Source of the DNA: Variovorax sp. OAS795
GTDB taxonomy: Bacteria > Pseudomonadota > Gammaproteobacteria > Burkholderiales > Burkholderiaceae_C
Assembly (NCBI RefSeq): GCF_040546685.1
Contig: NZ_JBEPOH010000001.1
Span: forward strand, 124,001-188,000
Reading direction: 5' to 3'
DNA: 64,000 nucleotides
The notes beneath the pieces are model-generated. The model had not been told where the DNA came from, did no database searches, and was given only the letters and a program-made list of their open reading frames with translations. Positions 27,848-37,651 of the stretch are shown piece after piece; position 1 is the stretch's first letter, and the number at the start of each line of letters is the position of its first letter. The translations under genes were made by a program, and so were the position numbers.

Positions 27848-29731
27848 TCAGCGGTACATCGCCTCGATGCGCCCGGCGTACTTGGCCTGCACCAATTTGC
27901 GCTTGAGCTTCATCGTGGGCGTGAGCTCTTCGTCCTCGGCACTCAACTGCGTTTCGAGCAGGAAGAACTTCTTGATCTGCTCGACCCGCGCAAACTTGGC
28001 ATTGACGCGGTCGATCTCGCCCTGGATCAGGTCCAGCACCTCTTTCGCGCGCGTCAGGCTCTCGTAGTTGCTGAAAGGCACATCGTGGTCCTGCGCAAAC
28101 TTCTCGACGTTCTCCTGGTCGATCATGACGATCACCGTCAGGTAGGGCCGCTTGTCGCCGATCACCACGGCATCGGTGATGTAGGGGCTGAACTTGAGCT
28201 CGTTCTCCAGCTCGCTCGGCGTGATGTTCTTTCCACCTGCCGTGATGATGATGTCCTTCATGCGGTCGGTGATGCGGAAATACCCTCCCGCGTCCACCGT
28301 TCCCACGTCGCCGGTGTGCAGCCAGCCCTCGGCGTCGAGGGTCTCGGCGGTCTTCTCGGGCAGGTTGAGGTACCCCATGAAGACATTGGGCCCGCGCACC
28401 AGGATCTCGCCGGTCTGCGGATCGAGGCGCACCTCGTTGTAGCTGGTGGCCGGACCGATCGAGCCCGGCATGATGCGCGAGGGCGGCACGCCGGTGGAGG
28501 CGCCGCACGACTCGGTCATGCCCCAGACCTCGAGCATGGGCACGCCCAGCGCCAGGTACCAGCGCACCAGCTCGGGCGAGATCGGCGCCGCCCCGGTCAC
28601 GAGAAAGCGCGCGCGGTGGATGCCGATGAGCTTGCGCACGTTGTCCAGCGCCAGCCAGCGCGCCAGGCGGAACTTGAAGCGCAGGCCCGCGCCCACGGGC
28701 TGGCCCTGCAGCACGCGCTCGGCGATCTGACGGCCCACGCCGATGCTCCAGCCGTAGGCGGCCTGCTGCAGCCGGCTCGCTTCCTTCAGCGTGATCATCA
28801 CGCCCGAATAGAACTTCTCCCACACGCGCGGCACGGCGGTGAACACCGTGGGCGATATCTCGCGCACGTTCTCGGGCACCGTCTCGGGGTTCTCGACGAA
28901 GTTGAGGATCGAGCCGGTGTACATCGCGAAGTATTCGCCGCCCATGCGTTCGGCGATGTGGCACAGCGGCAAGAAGCACATGCGCTCGTCGCCTTCGCCC
29001 TGCGCCAGCAGCGAGTTGTAGCCGCGCATGGTGTACACCAGCCCGCGGTGGCTGTGCATCGCGCCCTTGGGCTTGCCCGTGGTGCCCGAGGTGTAGACCA
29101 GGATGGCGAGGTCTTCGGGCCGGCAGCCGGCAATGCGCTGGTCCAACGCCTGCGGATGGTCCTGCAGATGCGCCCGGCCCAGCGCACGCAATGCGTCCAG
29201 GCTCATGACGCCGGGGTCGTCGAGCTCGCGCAGGCCTTCCATGTCGAACACGACGACCTTGCGCAAGAGCGGCAGCCCCGCGCGCACTTCGAGCGCCTTG
29301 TCGAGCTGCTCGTCGTCCTCGACGAAGAGCACCGTGGTGCGCGAGTCTTCGCAGAGGTAGTGCACCTGCGAGGCCGCATCGGTCGGGTAGATGCCGTTGG
29401 AGACGCCGCCGCAGCTGAGCACGGCGACGTCGCACAGCACCCACTCGATGACGGTGTTGGAAAGAATGGAGGCGCATTCGCCCGGCCCGAAGCCGAGCGC
29501 CAGCAGGCCGCCCGCGATCTCGCGCACGGCTTCGGCGGTCTGCCGCCAGGTCCAGCTGCGCCAGATGCCGAACTCCTTCTGCCGCATCCAGACCTTGTCG
29601 GCGCGCAGTTCCACGGCCTTCCAGAACACGGCGGGAATGGTGTCGCCCGGCACGACGATGCCGGGCTTGGCCTCCAGGTGCGCCAGGTCCCACAGGCCGG
29701 CGGGAGGGCGCAGGGCGATGGGGGTGGTCAT
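27848..29731 (-). CDS. AMP-dependent acyl-CoA synthetase (long-chain/aromatic type)
   Basis: A 627-residue ligase that activates a carboxylic acid with ATP and CoA. The phosphate-binding motif is LVYTSGTTGKPKGAM, the adenine motif is WGMTESCGAS, and the hinge region is GWLHTGDVGTVDAGGYFRITDRMKDIIITAGGKNI. The C-terminal lysine segment is TPTMKLKRKLV. The substrate chain cannot be read directly. It sits inside the liv operon, between livF (four bases upstream) and livK, which implies that the imported acid is converted at once to a CoA thioester. Confidence 0.93.
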   Translation of the reverse strand: MTTPIALRPPAGLWDLAHLEAKPGIVVPGDTIPAVFWKAVELRADKVWMRQKEFGIWRSWTWRQTAEAVREIAGGLLALGFGPGECASILSNTVIEWVLCDVAVLSCGGVSNGIYPTDAASQVHYLCEDSRTTVLFVEDDEQLDKALEVRAGLPLLRKVVVFDMEGLRELDDPGVMSLDALRALGRAHLQDHPQALDQRIAGCRPEDLAILVYTSGTTGKPKGAMHSHRGLVYTMRGYNSLLAQGEGDERMCFLPLCHIAERMGGEYFAMYTGSILNFVENPETVPENVREISPTVFTAVPRVWEKFYSGVMITLKEASRLQQAAYGWSIGVGRQIAERVLQGQPVGAGLRFKFRLARWLALDNVRKLIGIHRARFLVTGAAPISPELVRWYLALGVPMLEVWGMTESCGASTGVPPSRIMPGSIGPATSYNEVRLDPQTGEILVRGPNVFMGYLNLPEKTAETLDAEGWLHTGDVGTVDAGGYFRITDRMKDIIITAGGKNITPSELENELKFSPYITDAVVIGDKRPYLTVIVMIDQENVEKFAQDHDVPFSNYESLTRAKEVLDLIQGEIDRVNAKFARVEQIKKFFLLETQLSAEDEELTPTMKLKRKLVQAKYAGRIEAMYR

Positions 29732-29735
29732 GCGC

Positions 29736-30509
29736 TCATCTCCATGTCTTCTTCTTTTTCCAGCGCCGCTCGCCGCGCACGCCGTCGTCCTTGACGCCGA
29801 GGTAGAACTCCTTGATGTCCTCTTTCTCGCGCAGGCGTTCGCAGGTGTCTTCCATCACGATGCGGCCGTTCTCCAGCACGTAGCCGTGGTCGGACGCATT
29901 GAGCGCCATGTTGGCGTTCTGTTCGACCAACAGAATGGTGGTGCCGCGCTCGCGGTTGATGCGCACGACGATCTCGAAGATCTCCTTCGTCAGCTTGGGG
30001 CTGAGCCCGAGGCTGGGCTCGTCGAGCATGATGAGGTGCGGCGCGGCCATGATGGCGCGCGAGATCGCAAGCATCTGCTGCTGGCCGCCCGAGAGCAGCC
30101 CGGCGTCCTGCGTGGCGCGCTCGCGCAGGATGGGAAAGTAGCTGTAGACGCTCTCCATGTCGCGCGCCACGCCGTCGCGGTCCTTGCGGGTGTAGGCGCC
30201 CATGAGCAGGTTCTCGCGCACCGAGAGCAAGGGAAACACTTCGCGCCCTTCGGGCACGTGGCTCAAGCCCTGCTGCACGATGTAGGCCGGGTCCTTGGCC
30301 GTGATGTCCCGGCCCTTGAATTCGATGCTGCCCTTTCTCGGGTCGATGATCCCCGAGATGGTCTTGAGGATGGTGGTCTTCCCCGCGCCGTTGGAGCCCA
30401 GGACCGTCACGATCTCGCCCTGCCTGACCTTCAGGCTCACGCCCCGGATGGCCTTGATGGGGCCGTAGGCGCTTTCGACGTTGAGCAGCTGGAGGACTAC
30501 GTCGGTCAT
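29736..30509 (-). CDS. livF: ABC transporter ATP-binding protein LivF
   Basis: A 257-residue ATPase. Walker A is GSNGAGKTTILKT, the signature is LLSGGQQQMLAISRA and Walker B is HLIMLDEPSLGL, followed by the LivF-type ending. A lysine-rich tail (RRWKKKKTWR) extends beyond the usual end of about 235 residues. It couples ATP hydrolysis to transport with LivG. Confidence 0.95.
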   Translation of the reverse strand: MTDVVLQLLNVESAYGPIKAIRGVSLKVRQGEIVTVLGSNGAGKTTILKTISGIIDPRKGSIEFKGRDITAKDPAYIVQQGLSHVPEGREVFPLLSVRENLLMGAYTRKDRDGVARDMESVYSYFPILRERATQDAGLLSGGQQQMLAISRAIMAAPHLIMLDEPSLGLSPKLTKEIFEIVVRINRERGTTILLVEQNANMALNASDHGYVLENGRIVMEDTCERLREKEDIKEFYLGVKDDGVRGERRWKKKKTWR

Positions 30510-30555
30510 GGCGTGAGTCCTCGCGCTCCGGGCGCCTGTGACGAAGCAGCGGACT

Positions 30556-31374
30556 TCATGCCACCCTCCTCAAACTGCTCACATCGTCCACGGTCCCCAG
30601 GTAGGCCTCGATCACCCTCGCATCCGCCTGCACCTCGCGCGGCGTTCCGGTGGCCAGCACCTCGCCCATGTTCATCGCCAGCACGCGGTCCGACACCTTC
30701 GACACCAGCGACATGTCGTGCTCGACCATCAGCACCGACACGCCCAGTTCATGCTGGATGTCCTGGATCCAGAACGCCATGTCGGCCGTCTCTTCCACGT
30801 TGAGCCCCGAAGAAGGTTCGTCCAGCAGCAGCAGCTTGGGTTCGGTGCACAGCGCGCGCGCCAGCTCCACCACCTTGCGCACGCCGTAGGGCAATCCGGC
30901 CACCATCGAATCGCGGTGATGCTGCAGGTCGAGCAGCTCGATCACCTGCTCCGCCTTCTCGCGCGCCGCGATCTCGGCGCGCCGTGTGGCGGGCGTGAAG
31001 AACACCTCGCTCCAGAAACCCGTCTGCCGGTGCGTGTGGCGGCCGATGAGCAGGTTGTGAAGCACCGTGGCGTGCTCGAACAGTTCGATGTTCTGGAAGG
31101 TGCGCGCAATGCCGAGTGCGGCAATCGCATGCGGGGCCTGGCGCGTCAACGCCAACGGACCGGCGGCCTCGCCGTGCCACGTGATCTCGCCCATGGTCGG
31201 CGTGTAGATGCGGCTGATGAGGTTGAACACCGTCGTCTTGCCCGCGCCATTCGGGCCGATGAGCGTGAACACCTCGCCGCGGCGCACGTCGAAGCTCACC
31301 TTGTTGACCGCGAGCACGCCGCCGAAGCGCACGCTCAGGTCCTTCGCGGAAAGAAGAACGTCGCTGCTGCTCAT
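30556..31374 (-). CDS. livG: ABC transporter ATP-binding protein LivG
   Basis: A 272-residue ATPase with Walker A GPNGAGKTTVFNLIS, the LivG-specific GIARTFQNIELFEHATV, a signature region in LPYGVRKVVELARAL and Walker B LLLLDEPSSGL. The signature reads YGVRK rather than the usual YGxQR, a mild deviation seen in some relatives. The start overlaps the livM stop by four bases (ATGA). A 46-base gap follows before livF. Confidence 0.95.
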   Translation of the reverse strand: MSSSDVLLSAKDLSVRFGGVLAVNKVSFDVRRGEVFTLIGPNGAGKTTVFNLISRIYTPTMGEITWHGEAAGPLALTRQAPHAIAALGIARTFQNIELFEHATVLHNLLIGRHTHRQTGFWSEVFFTPATRRAEIAAREKAEQVIELLDLQHHRDSMVAGLPYGVRKVVELARALCTEPKLLLLDEPSSGLNVEETADMAFWIQDIQHELGVSVLMVEHDMSLVSKVSDRVLAMNMGEVLATGTPREVQADARVIEAYLGTVDDVSSLRRVA

Positions 31375-32447
31375 CTCAGGCGGTCCGACTTGGTGAACGA
31401 CTTCTGCCGCTTGAACAGGCCCTTGCGGTAGAACGGAAAGAGCTGCAGCCAGGTGCGGATCTTGAGCCAGCGGCCGTACAGGCCCAGCGGCTCGAACAGC
31501 ACGAACGCGATCAGCACCAGCCCGTACACCAGCCCCTGCAGCCCGGGCGCCTGGCCGACCACGGCCGGCAGCCAGTCCTTGCCCATGGAGATGAGCTGCG
31601 GCATCGCGATGAGGAAGATCGCGCCCAGGAACGCGCCGTGCACCGAGCCGAGCCCGCCGATCACCACCATCAGCAGCAGGTCGATCGACTGCAGGATGTT
31701 GAACTGGTCCGGCGAGATGAAGCTGAGCTTGTGCGCATAAAGCGCGCCGCCCAGCCCCGCGAGCGCGGCCGAGATCGCAAACGACATCGTCTTGTAGCGC
31801 GCGAGGTGGATGCCCATGCTCTGCGCCGAGATCTCGGAGTCGCGGATCGCGACGAAGGCGCGCCCGGTCGGCGAGCGCAGCAGGTTCAGGATGCCCAGCG
31901 TGCTGAGCACCGCCACCACCAGGCAGAGAAAGTAGAAGCCGTTGCCCGACCCGAGCGACCAGCCGAAGAGTTGCGGCGACTTCACGTGCAGCCCCGCGTT
32001 GCCGCCCGTCACGCTCTCCCAGCGCGCGAACACTTCCTCGACGATGAAGCCGAACGACAGCGTGGCAATGCCAAGGTAGATGCCCTTCACGCGCAAGGCC
32101 GGCAATGCGACCACCACCCCCACGGCCGCCGACAGCGCCGCAGCCGCGAGCAGGGCGATAGGGAACGGGACGCCCAGGTTCGTGAGCACGCCCTGGGTAT
32201 AGGCACCCGTGCCGAGGAAGGCCGCATGGCCGATCGAGAACTGCCCGGTGAAGCCCGCCAGCAGCATCAGCCCGAGCCCCACGATGCCGTAGATCAGCAC
32301 GAAGGTCAGTTGCGCAAGCCAGTATTCGTCGATGACCCACGGCGCGACGAGGAGGAACGCGACCAGCAGGCCATACCAGAACACATGGCCGCCGTGCCGC
32401 GCAAGGCGGATGTCCTGGTCGTAGCTGGTCTTGAAGATGAAGCGCAT
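31371..32447 (-). CDS. livM: ABC transporter permease LivM
   Basis: A 358-residue inner-membrane permease with about nine helices, including the conserved GFTGQFSIGHAAFLGTGAY and ALRVKGIYLGIATLSFGFI. The C-terminus has a basic cytosolic tail (FPFYRKGLFKRQKSFTKSDRLR-like, shown here in part). It pairs with LivH. Start ATG at 32447. Confidence 0.95.
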   Translation of the reverse strand: MRFIFKTSYDQDIRLARHGGHVFWYGLLVAFLLVAPWVIDEYWLAQLTFVLIYGIVGLGLMLLAGFTGQFSIGHAAFLGTGAYTQGVLTNLGVPFPIALLAAAALSAAVGVVVALPALRVKGIYLGIATLSFGFIVEEVFARWESVTGGNAGLHVKSPQLFGWSLGSGNGFYFLCLVVAVLSTLGILNLLRSPTGRAFVAIRDSEISAQSMGIHLARYKTMSFAISAALAGLGGALYAHKLSFISPDQFNILQSIDLLLMVVIGGLGSVHGAFLGAIFLIAMPQLISMGKDWLPAVVGQAPGLQGLVYGLVLIAFVLFEPLGLYGRWLKIRTWLQLFPFYRKGLFKRQKSFTKSDRLR

Positions 32448-32482
32448 GGGTCAGGTCCGCCGTAGAGCGTGGAGGCGCATGG

Positions 32483-33358
32483 TCAGACTTTCTTGCGCAG
32501 CTTTTCGCCGAACAGGCCATTGGGTTTGATCATCAGCATCAGCAGCACCACGATGTAGGGCGCCGTGTCCTTGAAGCCGTCGGGCAGGTAGAAGCCCGCG
32601 AACGATTCGACGATGCCGATCACCAGCCCCCCGACGATCGCGCCCGGCAGGCTGCCGAAGCCGCCGACCACCGCGGCCGGAAAGGCCTTGAGCCCGATGA
32701 AGCCCATGTTCGCGTGCACGAAGGTGATGGGCGCGAGCAGCATGCCCGCGATGGCCGCGACCGCCGCCGCGAGCCCCCACACCAGGCCGTTCAGGCGCTT
32801 CACCGGAATGCCCATGTAGTAGGCCGCGAGCTGGTTCTGCGACGAGGCCTGCATGGCGATGCCGAGCTTGCTGTAGCGGAACATCGCGAACAGCAAGCCG
32901 CAGAGGATCGCCGTGGCGACGATGATGGCGAGCTGCTCGAGGTTGACCACCAGCCCGCCCAGTTTCCAGATCTGGTCCTTGTAGGGCACGGCCAGCGTGT
33001 GGGTGTCGGTGCCGATGCCCGGCACCATGGTGATGAGCCCGCGCGCCACGTAGGCGATGCCGATGGTCAGCATCACGATGGAGAACTGCGGCTGGCCGAG
33101 GATGGGCCGGATCACGACCAGCTCCAGCAGCACGCCGAAGGCCGCCATGGCCACCACGGCGAGCAGCGCCGCCAGCCAGAACGGCAGGCCGAACAGCGAC
33201 ATGCCGGCAAATGCACCGAAGGCGCCGAGCATCATCAGGTCGCCCTGCGCGAAGCTCACGGTTTCGGTGGCCTTGTAGATCAGCACGAAGCCCAGCGCGA
33301 TCAGGCCATAGATGCAGCCCTGCGCAATGCCTGAGAGAAGGAGCTGGAGGATCTGCAT
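32483..33358 (-). CDS. livH: ABC transporter permease LivH
   Basis: A 291-residue permease with eight helices: MQILQLLLSGIAQGCIYGL at the start and the coupling region near KAFPAAVVGGFGSLPGAIVGG. Standard length. It lies 21 bases after the AraC-type regulator gene, so regulator and transporter may share a transcript. Confidence 0.95.
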   Translation of the reverse strand: MQILQLLLSGIAQGCIYGLIALGFVLIYKATETVSFAQGDLMMLGAFGAFAGMSLFGLPFWLAALLAVVAMAAFGVLLELVVIRPILGQPQFSIVMLTIGIAYVARGLITMVPGIGTDTHTLAVPYKDQIWKLGGLVVNLEQLAIIVATAILCGLLFAMFRYSKLGIAMQASSQNQLAAYYMGIPVKRLNGLVWGLAAAVAAIAGMLLAPITFVHANMGFIGLKAFPAAVVGGFGSLPGAIVGGLVIGIVESFAGFYLPDGFKDTAPYIVVLLMLMIKPNGLFGEKLRKKV

Positions 33359-33379
33359 GCGGCGCCCCGTCCTGCGGGC

Positions 33380-34207
33380 CTAGTGCCTGAGGCCGCCGGC
33401 CGCGTCGTGCAGCGCGAGACGGCGCGAGCCGGCCAGGATGTCGCTCGGCTTGAGCCCGTAGACCTGGCGGATCGAATGGCTGAAGTGCGTCGAGTCGGGG
33501 TAGCCGGTGTCCAGCGCGATGTCGGTCAGCGTGCTGGTCTGGCGCACGTAGCGCAGCAGGCTGCGGGCGCGCTTCCAGGCCCGGAAGGCGCGGAACGCCA
33601 TGCCGGTTTCCTGCTTGAACAGATGCAGGAAGCGCGAGAAGGACAGGTGCACCGAGGCCGCGCATGCCTCGGCCGAGGCTGGTGCGGCGGGGTCGGCGTT
33701 GATGGCGTCGATCACCTTGCGGATGCGTGCATCGAGCGCGCGCGGCACCAGCGCCTCGCCGAAGAAGAGGGGGTCGAACGCCAAGCCCTCGAAGCTCTGG
33801 CGGCCCGACAGCGCGAGCAGCTGCGCATGCGCATCGTGCATGTGCTGCACGAACGCCGGCGCATCGACCGGGCCGCAATGCTGCAGAAAGCCCGGCAGCC
33901 GCGCGGGATCGACCGACTCGGATTCGACCAGCAGGTTGAGGATGAGCGGATGGCCGCTTTCCACCTGGTGCGGCACCTGCGGCGGCACCACCAGCAGCTG
34001 GCCCGTCTGCCAGGCGCCTGCACCGATGCGCAGGCGGTTGGGCGGCGCGCCGGCCGGCGACACGTACACGCCGTAGCCGCCGATCGTGCGTTCGGCCGCG
34101 GCGCCGAGCAGCCCGGCGTAGAACACCCGCTGGTGCGTGAGCCACATCAGGCGCTCCCCGCATCCCGGGCTCCCGCTTTCCGGCGGCGCCGTCTTCGTTC
34201 GCTGCAT
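33380..34207 (-). CDS. AraC-family transcriptional regulator
   Basis: A 275-residue regulator with an N-terminal cupin-like effector domain (TGQLLVVPPQVPHQVESGHPLI) and a C-terminal double helix-turn-helix (HLSFSRFLHLFKQETGMAFRAFRAW...SLTDIA-like, then YPDSTHFSHSIRQVYGLKPSDIL). The start at 34207 has AGGAG nine bases upstream; the frame stays open above it without further support. The gene precedes livH by 21 bases and likely controls the liv/acyl-CoA ligase operon. Confidence 0.9.
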   Translation of the reverse strand: MQRTKTAPPESGSPGCGERLMWLTHQRVFYAGLLGAAAERTIGGYGVYVSPAGAPPNRLRIGAGAWQTGQLLVVPPQVPHQVESGHPLILNLLVESESVDPARLPGFLQHCGPVDAPAFVQHMHDAHAQLLALSGRQSFEGLAFDPLFFGEALVPRALDARIRKVIDAINADPAAPASAEACAASVHLSFSRFLHLFKQETGMAFRAFRAWKRARSLLRYVRQTSTLTDIALDTGYPDSTHFSHSIRQVYGLKPSDILAGSRRLALHDAAGGLRH

Positions 34208-34317
34208 GGCGTCTGTCTCCTGCATCGGGCCGCCGTCGGCCGGGGGCCGGCACTGCGTTGGCTGGATCGTAGCGGCGGGGGCCGATGGCACGGCGTCCAT
34301 TTGCGCGGGGACTTTCC

Positions 34318-35262
34318 CTAGGCCGGCGCGAGCGCGCGGCGGAGTTCGGCGCTGCACAGCGCGACGGCGGTGCCGGCCTCGTCGAGCACCTTGCCCATGG
34401 TGATGAAGCCATGGATCTGGCGCTCGAAGCAGACGTACGCGGCGCGATTGCCGGCGGCGGTCAGGGCCTCGGCGTAGGCCATGCCTTCGTCGCGCAGCGG
34501 GTCGTAGCCGGCCGTGAGCACCAGCGCGGGCGGCAGGCCCGAGAGGTCGGCGTGCAGCAGCGGCGACGCGCGCCAGTCCAGGTCGTGCCGCTGGTCGTCG
34601 ATGTAGTGGTCGTGGAAGTACGCCATCGTGTCCCGGGTCAGAAGCAAGCCCTGGCCGTTGGCCTCGTGCGAAGGATGGCCGCGGCGCTGGTCGGTGGCGG
34701 GATAGATCAGCAGCTGGAAGGCGATGGGCAGGTCGCCCGCATCGCGCGCCGCGATGGCCGCCACCGCGGCGAGGTTGCCGCCCGCGCTGTCGCCGCCCAC
34801 CGCGAGCCGGCTCGCATCGAGGCCGAGCGAAGCGGCCTGGCGGCGTACCCAGCGCGTCGCCGCCAGCACGTCGTCCACGGCGGCCGGAAAGCGGTGCTCC
34901 GGTCCCATGCGGTAGTCGACCGATGCGACCGCGCAGCCCGCGCCGTTGGCGAGCGAGCGGCACAGCACGTCATGGGTGTCGAGATCGCCGATGACCCAGC
35001 CGCCGCCATGGAAGTACACGAGCACCGGCAGCGCCGCGTCCGACGGCGATCCCAGGGGCCGGTAGAGGCGCACCGGGATGGTGCCGTGCGGCCCTTCGGC
35101 CGTCAGTTCGCGGACTTCGGCAACCTGCGGGGCTTCGGGTTGGGTGGCGGTGCGCCGCTCGCGGTAGAACGCGCGCGCCTCCGCCGGCGAAAGCGTGTGT
35201 GTCGGCGGAATGCCGCGCGCCTCGATGAAGTCGAGCAAGGCGCGCGCCTGGGGATGCAGCAT
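34318..35262 (-). CDS. Alpha/beta hydrolase of the hormone-sensitive lipase family
   Basis: A 314-residue esterase. HGGGWVIGD forms the oxyanion hole, GDSAGGN holds the nucleophile serine, the acid is in AGYDPLRDEG and the base in RQIHGFITM. No signal peptide is visible, so it is cytosolic. It lies 110 bases upstream of the AraC gene on the same strand. An attractive reading is that it releases an acid from an ester that then feeds the nearby acyl-CoA ligase, but this is inference. Confidence 0.93.
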   Translation of the reverse strand: MLHPQARALLDFIEARGIPPTHTLSPAEARAFYRERRTATQPEAPQVAEVRELTAEGPHGTIPVRLYRPLGSPSDAALPVLVYFHGGGWVIGDLDTHDVLCRSLANGAGCAVASVDYRMGPEHRFPAAVDDVLAATRWVRRQAASLGLDASRLAVGGDSAGGNLAAVAAIAARDAGDLPIAFQLLIYPATDQRRGHPSHEANGQGLLLTRDTMAYFHDHYIDDQRHDLDWRASPLLHADLSGLPPALVLTAGYDPLRDEGMAYAEALTAAGNRAAYVCFERQIHGFITMGKVLDEAGTAVALCSAELRRALAPA

Positions 35263-35380
35263 GGTGTCTCCGGTGGGTCGGGCTGGGGTGCTCCCGATCT
35301 CATCCGCACGATGCCCGCAGCCGCCGGTTGCCGCTTGCGGAAACTGGCTGTCAAACGCCCGGCCGTGCCAGGCGCGCGCC

Positions 35381-36583
35381 TCAGGCCTTGCGCGGCTTCA
35401 CGCGCGAGGCGGCTTCCTTGGCGAGCCGGCGGGCGGTGCCGGTGTCGGCCGCATGCACCAGCGCCACTCCCATGCGGCGCCTGGCAAAGCTCTCGGGCTT
35501 GCCAAACAGGCGGATGTCGCTGCCGGGCACCTGCAGCGCCTCGGCCACGCCGTCGAAGGCAATGCCGGTGGCATCGACGCCGCCGTAAATCACGGCGCTC
35601 GCGCCCGGGCTCTTGAGCGAGGTGTCCACCGGCAGGCCGAGGATGGCGCGCGCATGCAGCTCGAACTCGTTCTGCCATTGCGTGGCCATGGTGACCATGC
35701 CGGTGTCGTGCGGACGCGGGCTGACTTCGCTGAACCAGACCTCGTCGCCCTTCACGAACAGCTCGACGCCGAACAGGCCCTGGCCGCCGAGGTCGGCCGT
35801 GACGGCTTCGGCGATCTGCTGCGCCTTCTGCAGCGCGGCCGCAGCCATGGTGTGCGGCTGCCAGCTCTCGACATAGTCGCCGCTCACCTGCACGTGGCCG
35901 ATGGGCTCGCAGAACTGCGTGCGCACCGCGCCTTCCGCGTCTTTGGCGCGCACGGTCAGGAGCGTGATCTCGTAGTCGAAGTCGATGAAGCCTTCGACGA
36001 TCACGCGGCCATGGCTCACGCGGCCGCCGGCCATGGCGTAGTCCCAGGCCTTCTGCACGTGGGCCGGGCCGTCGATCTTGCTCTGGCCCTTGCCGGAGCT
36101 GCTCATCACGGGCTTGACGATGCAGGGGTAGCCGATGCCTGCGTCGATGGCCGCCTGCAGCTCGTCCAGCGAGTCGCAGAACTTGTAGGGGCTGGTGGGC
36201 ACGCCCAGCGTCTCGGCCGCCAGGCGGCGGATGCCTTCGCGGTCCATGGTGAGGCGGGCGGCGCGGGCAGTGGGAATCACGCGCACCACGCCGGCGTCCT
36301 CGAGCTGCTGCAGCATGGGCGTGGCGATGGCCTCGATCTCGGGCACCACCAGCAGCGGTTTCTCGGCCTCGATCAGCGCCTTGAGCTGCTCGGGGTCGCT
36401 CATGGTGATGGTGCGTGCGTGGTGCGCCACCTGCTGGCCGGGGGCATTCTCGTAGCGGTCGACGGCGATGGTCTCCACGCCGAGGCGCTGCAGGGCGATC
36501 AGCACCTCCTTGCCGAGCTCGCCCGAGCCGAGCAGCATCACGCGGGTGGCGGAGGGGGAAAGAGGGGTGCCGAGGGTGGTCAT
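35381..36583 (-). CDS. purT: Formate-dependent phosphoribosylglycinamide formyltransferase
   Basis: A 400-residue ATP-grasp enzyme that formylates GAR using formate and ATP, an alternative to folate-dependent PurN. The N-terminal [26 protein letters not shown], the ATP-grasp [15 protein letters not shown], and the metal site [29 protein letters not shown] are all standard. Start ATG at 36583 has no strong ribosome site. It is divergent from the 3-hydroxyacyl-CoA dehydrogenase. Confidence 0.97.
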   Translation of the reverse strand: MTTLGTPLSPSATRVMLLGSGELGKEVLIALQRLGVETIAVDRYENAPGQQVAHHARTITMSDPEQLKALIEAEKPLLVVPEIEAIATPMLQQLEDAGVVRVIPTARAARLTMDREGIRRLAAETLGVPTSPYKFCDSLDELQAAIDAGIGYPCIVKPVMSSSGKGQSKIDGPAHVQKAWDYAMAGGRVSHGRVIVEGFIDFDYEITLLTVRAKDAEGAVRTQFCEPIGHVQVSGDYVESWQPHTMAAAALQKAQQIAEAVTADLGGQGLFGVELFVKGDEVWFSEVSPRPHDTGMVTMATQWQNEFELHARAILGLPVDTSLKSPGASAVIYGGVDATGIAFDGVAEALQVPGSDIRLFGKPESFARRRMGVALVHAADTGTARRLAKEAASRVKPRKA

Positions 36584-36768
36584 GGTCGGGATCGGAAGAG
36601 GGAAGAAAAAGCAACCGCCGCACTGTAAGCCACGCGCGGGCGAACCGTGTCACGCGCGGCAACGGCGCCGTTGCGGGGCTGCTTCACAATCGATCTCCTG
36701 CCGCGGTGGTGGCCTGCGCCCCACCCGCTCCCTTTTCCCCTGTTTTTTCTTCATCAAGGAGTTTTCTC

Positions 36769-37617
36769 ATGACGATCCAGACCGTCGGCATCATCGGCGC
36801 CGGAACAATGGGCAATGGCATCGCGCAGGCCTGCGCGGTCGCCGGCGTCAACGTGGTGATGGTCGACATCGCCCAGGCGGCAGTCGACAAGGGCCTGGCC
36901 ACCGTGTCGGGCAGCCTCGACCGGCTGATCAAGAAAGAGAAGCTCACGGCCGAACAGAAGAGCGCGGCGCTGGCGCTGATCAAGGGGTCGACGAACTACG
37001 ACGAACTCAAGGGCGCGCAGCTCGTGATCGAGGCCGCCACCGAGAACCATGCGCTCAAGCTCAAGATCCTCAAGCAGGTCGACGAGCTGCTGGCGCCCGA
37101 GGTGATCATTGCCTCGAACACCTCGTCGATCTCCATCACGCAGCTGGCCGCAGCCACCTCGCGGCCCGACCGCTTCATCGGCATGCACTTCTTCAACCCG
37201 GTGCCGATGATGGCGCTGGTGGAGCTGATCCGCGGCTACCTCACGAGCGACGCCACGCACGATGCGGTCAAGGCGCTGGCCGAGACGCTGGGCAAGTCGC
37301 CGATCACGGTGAAGAACGCGCCGGGCTTCGTGGTCAACCGCATCCTGGTGCCGATGATCAACGAGGCCTTCTTCGTGCTGGCCGAAGGCATCGCCACGGC
37401 CGAGGACATCGACGCCGGCATGAAGCTGGGCTGCAACCAGCCCATCGGCCCGCTGGCGCTGGCCGACATGATCGGCCTGGACGTGTGCCTGGCCGTGATG
37501 GAGGTCTACCTGGCGCAGTTCGGCGATTCCAAGTACCGCCCCTGCCCGCTGCTGAAGGAAATGGTCGCGGCGGGCCAGCTGGGGCGCAAGACCGGACGCG
37601 GCGTCTACGCCTATTGA
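36769..37617 (+). CDS. hbd: 3-hydroxybutyryl-CoA dehydrogenase
   Basis: A 282-residue NAD-dependent enzyme that interconverts 3-hydroxyacyl-CoA and 3-oxoacyl-CoA. The Rossmann motif is VGIIGAGTMGNGIAQACA; the catalytic His-Glu region is IGMHFFNPVPMMALVELIRG; the C-terminal domain contains AEDIDAGMKLGCNQPIGPLALADMIGLD. AAGGAG lies seven bases before the ATG. The crotonase gene follows by 34 bases, giving two consecutive steps of acyl-CoA oxidation or synthesis. Confidence 0.96.
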   Translation: MTIQTVGIIGAGTMGNGIAQACAVAGVNVVMVDIAQAAVDKGLATVSGSLDRLIKKEKLTAEQKSAALALIKGSTNYDELKGAQLVIEAATENHALKLKILKQVDELLAPEVIIASNTSSISITQLAAATSRPDRFIGMHFFNPVPMMALVELIRGYLTSDATHDAVKALAETLGKSPITVKNAPGFVVNRILVPMINEAFFVLAEGIATAEDIDAGMKLGCNQPIGPLALADMIGLDVCLAVMEVYLAQFGDSKYRPCPLLKEMVAAGQLGRKTGRGVYAY

Positions 37618-37651
37618 GCGTCGGCCAACAAAAACAAAGGAGACAAGAACC

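Noticed and set aside
27803..29794. Long open frames opposite the acyl-CoA ligase and many other genes
   Set aside because: High GC creates long antisense frames. The real genes have recognised motifs, and the antisense translations are Arg/His/Ala-rich without any fold signature.
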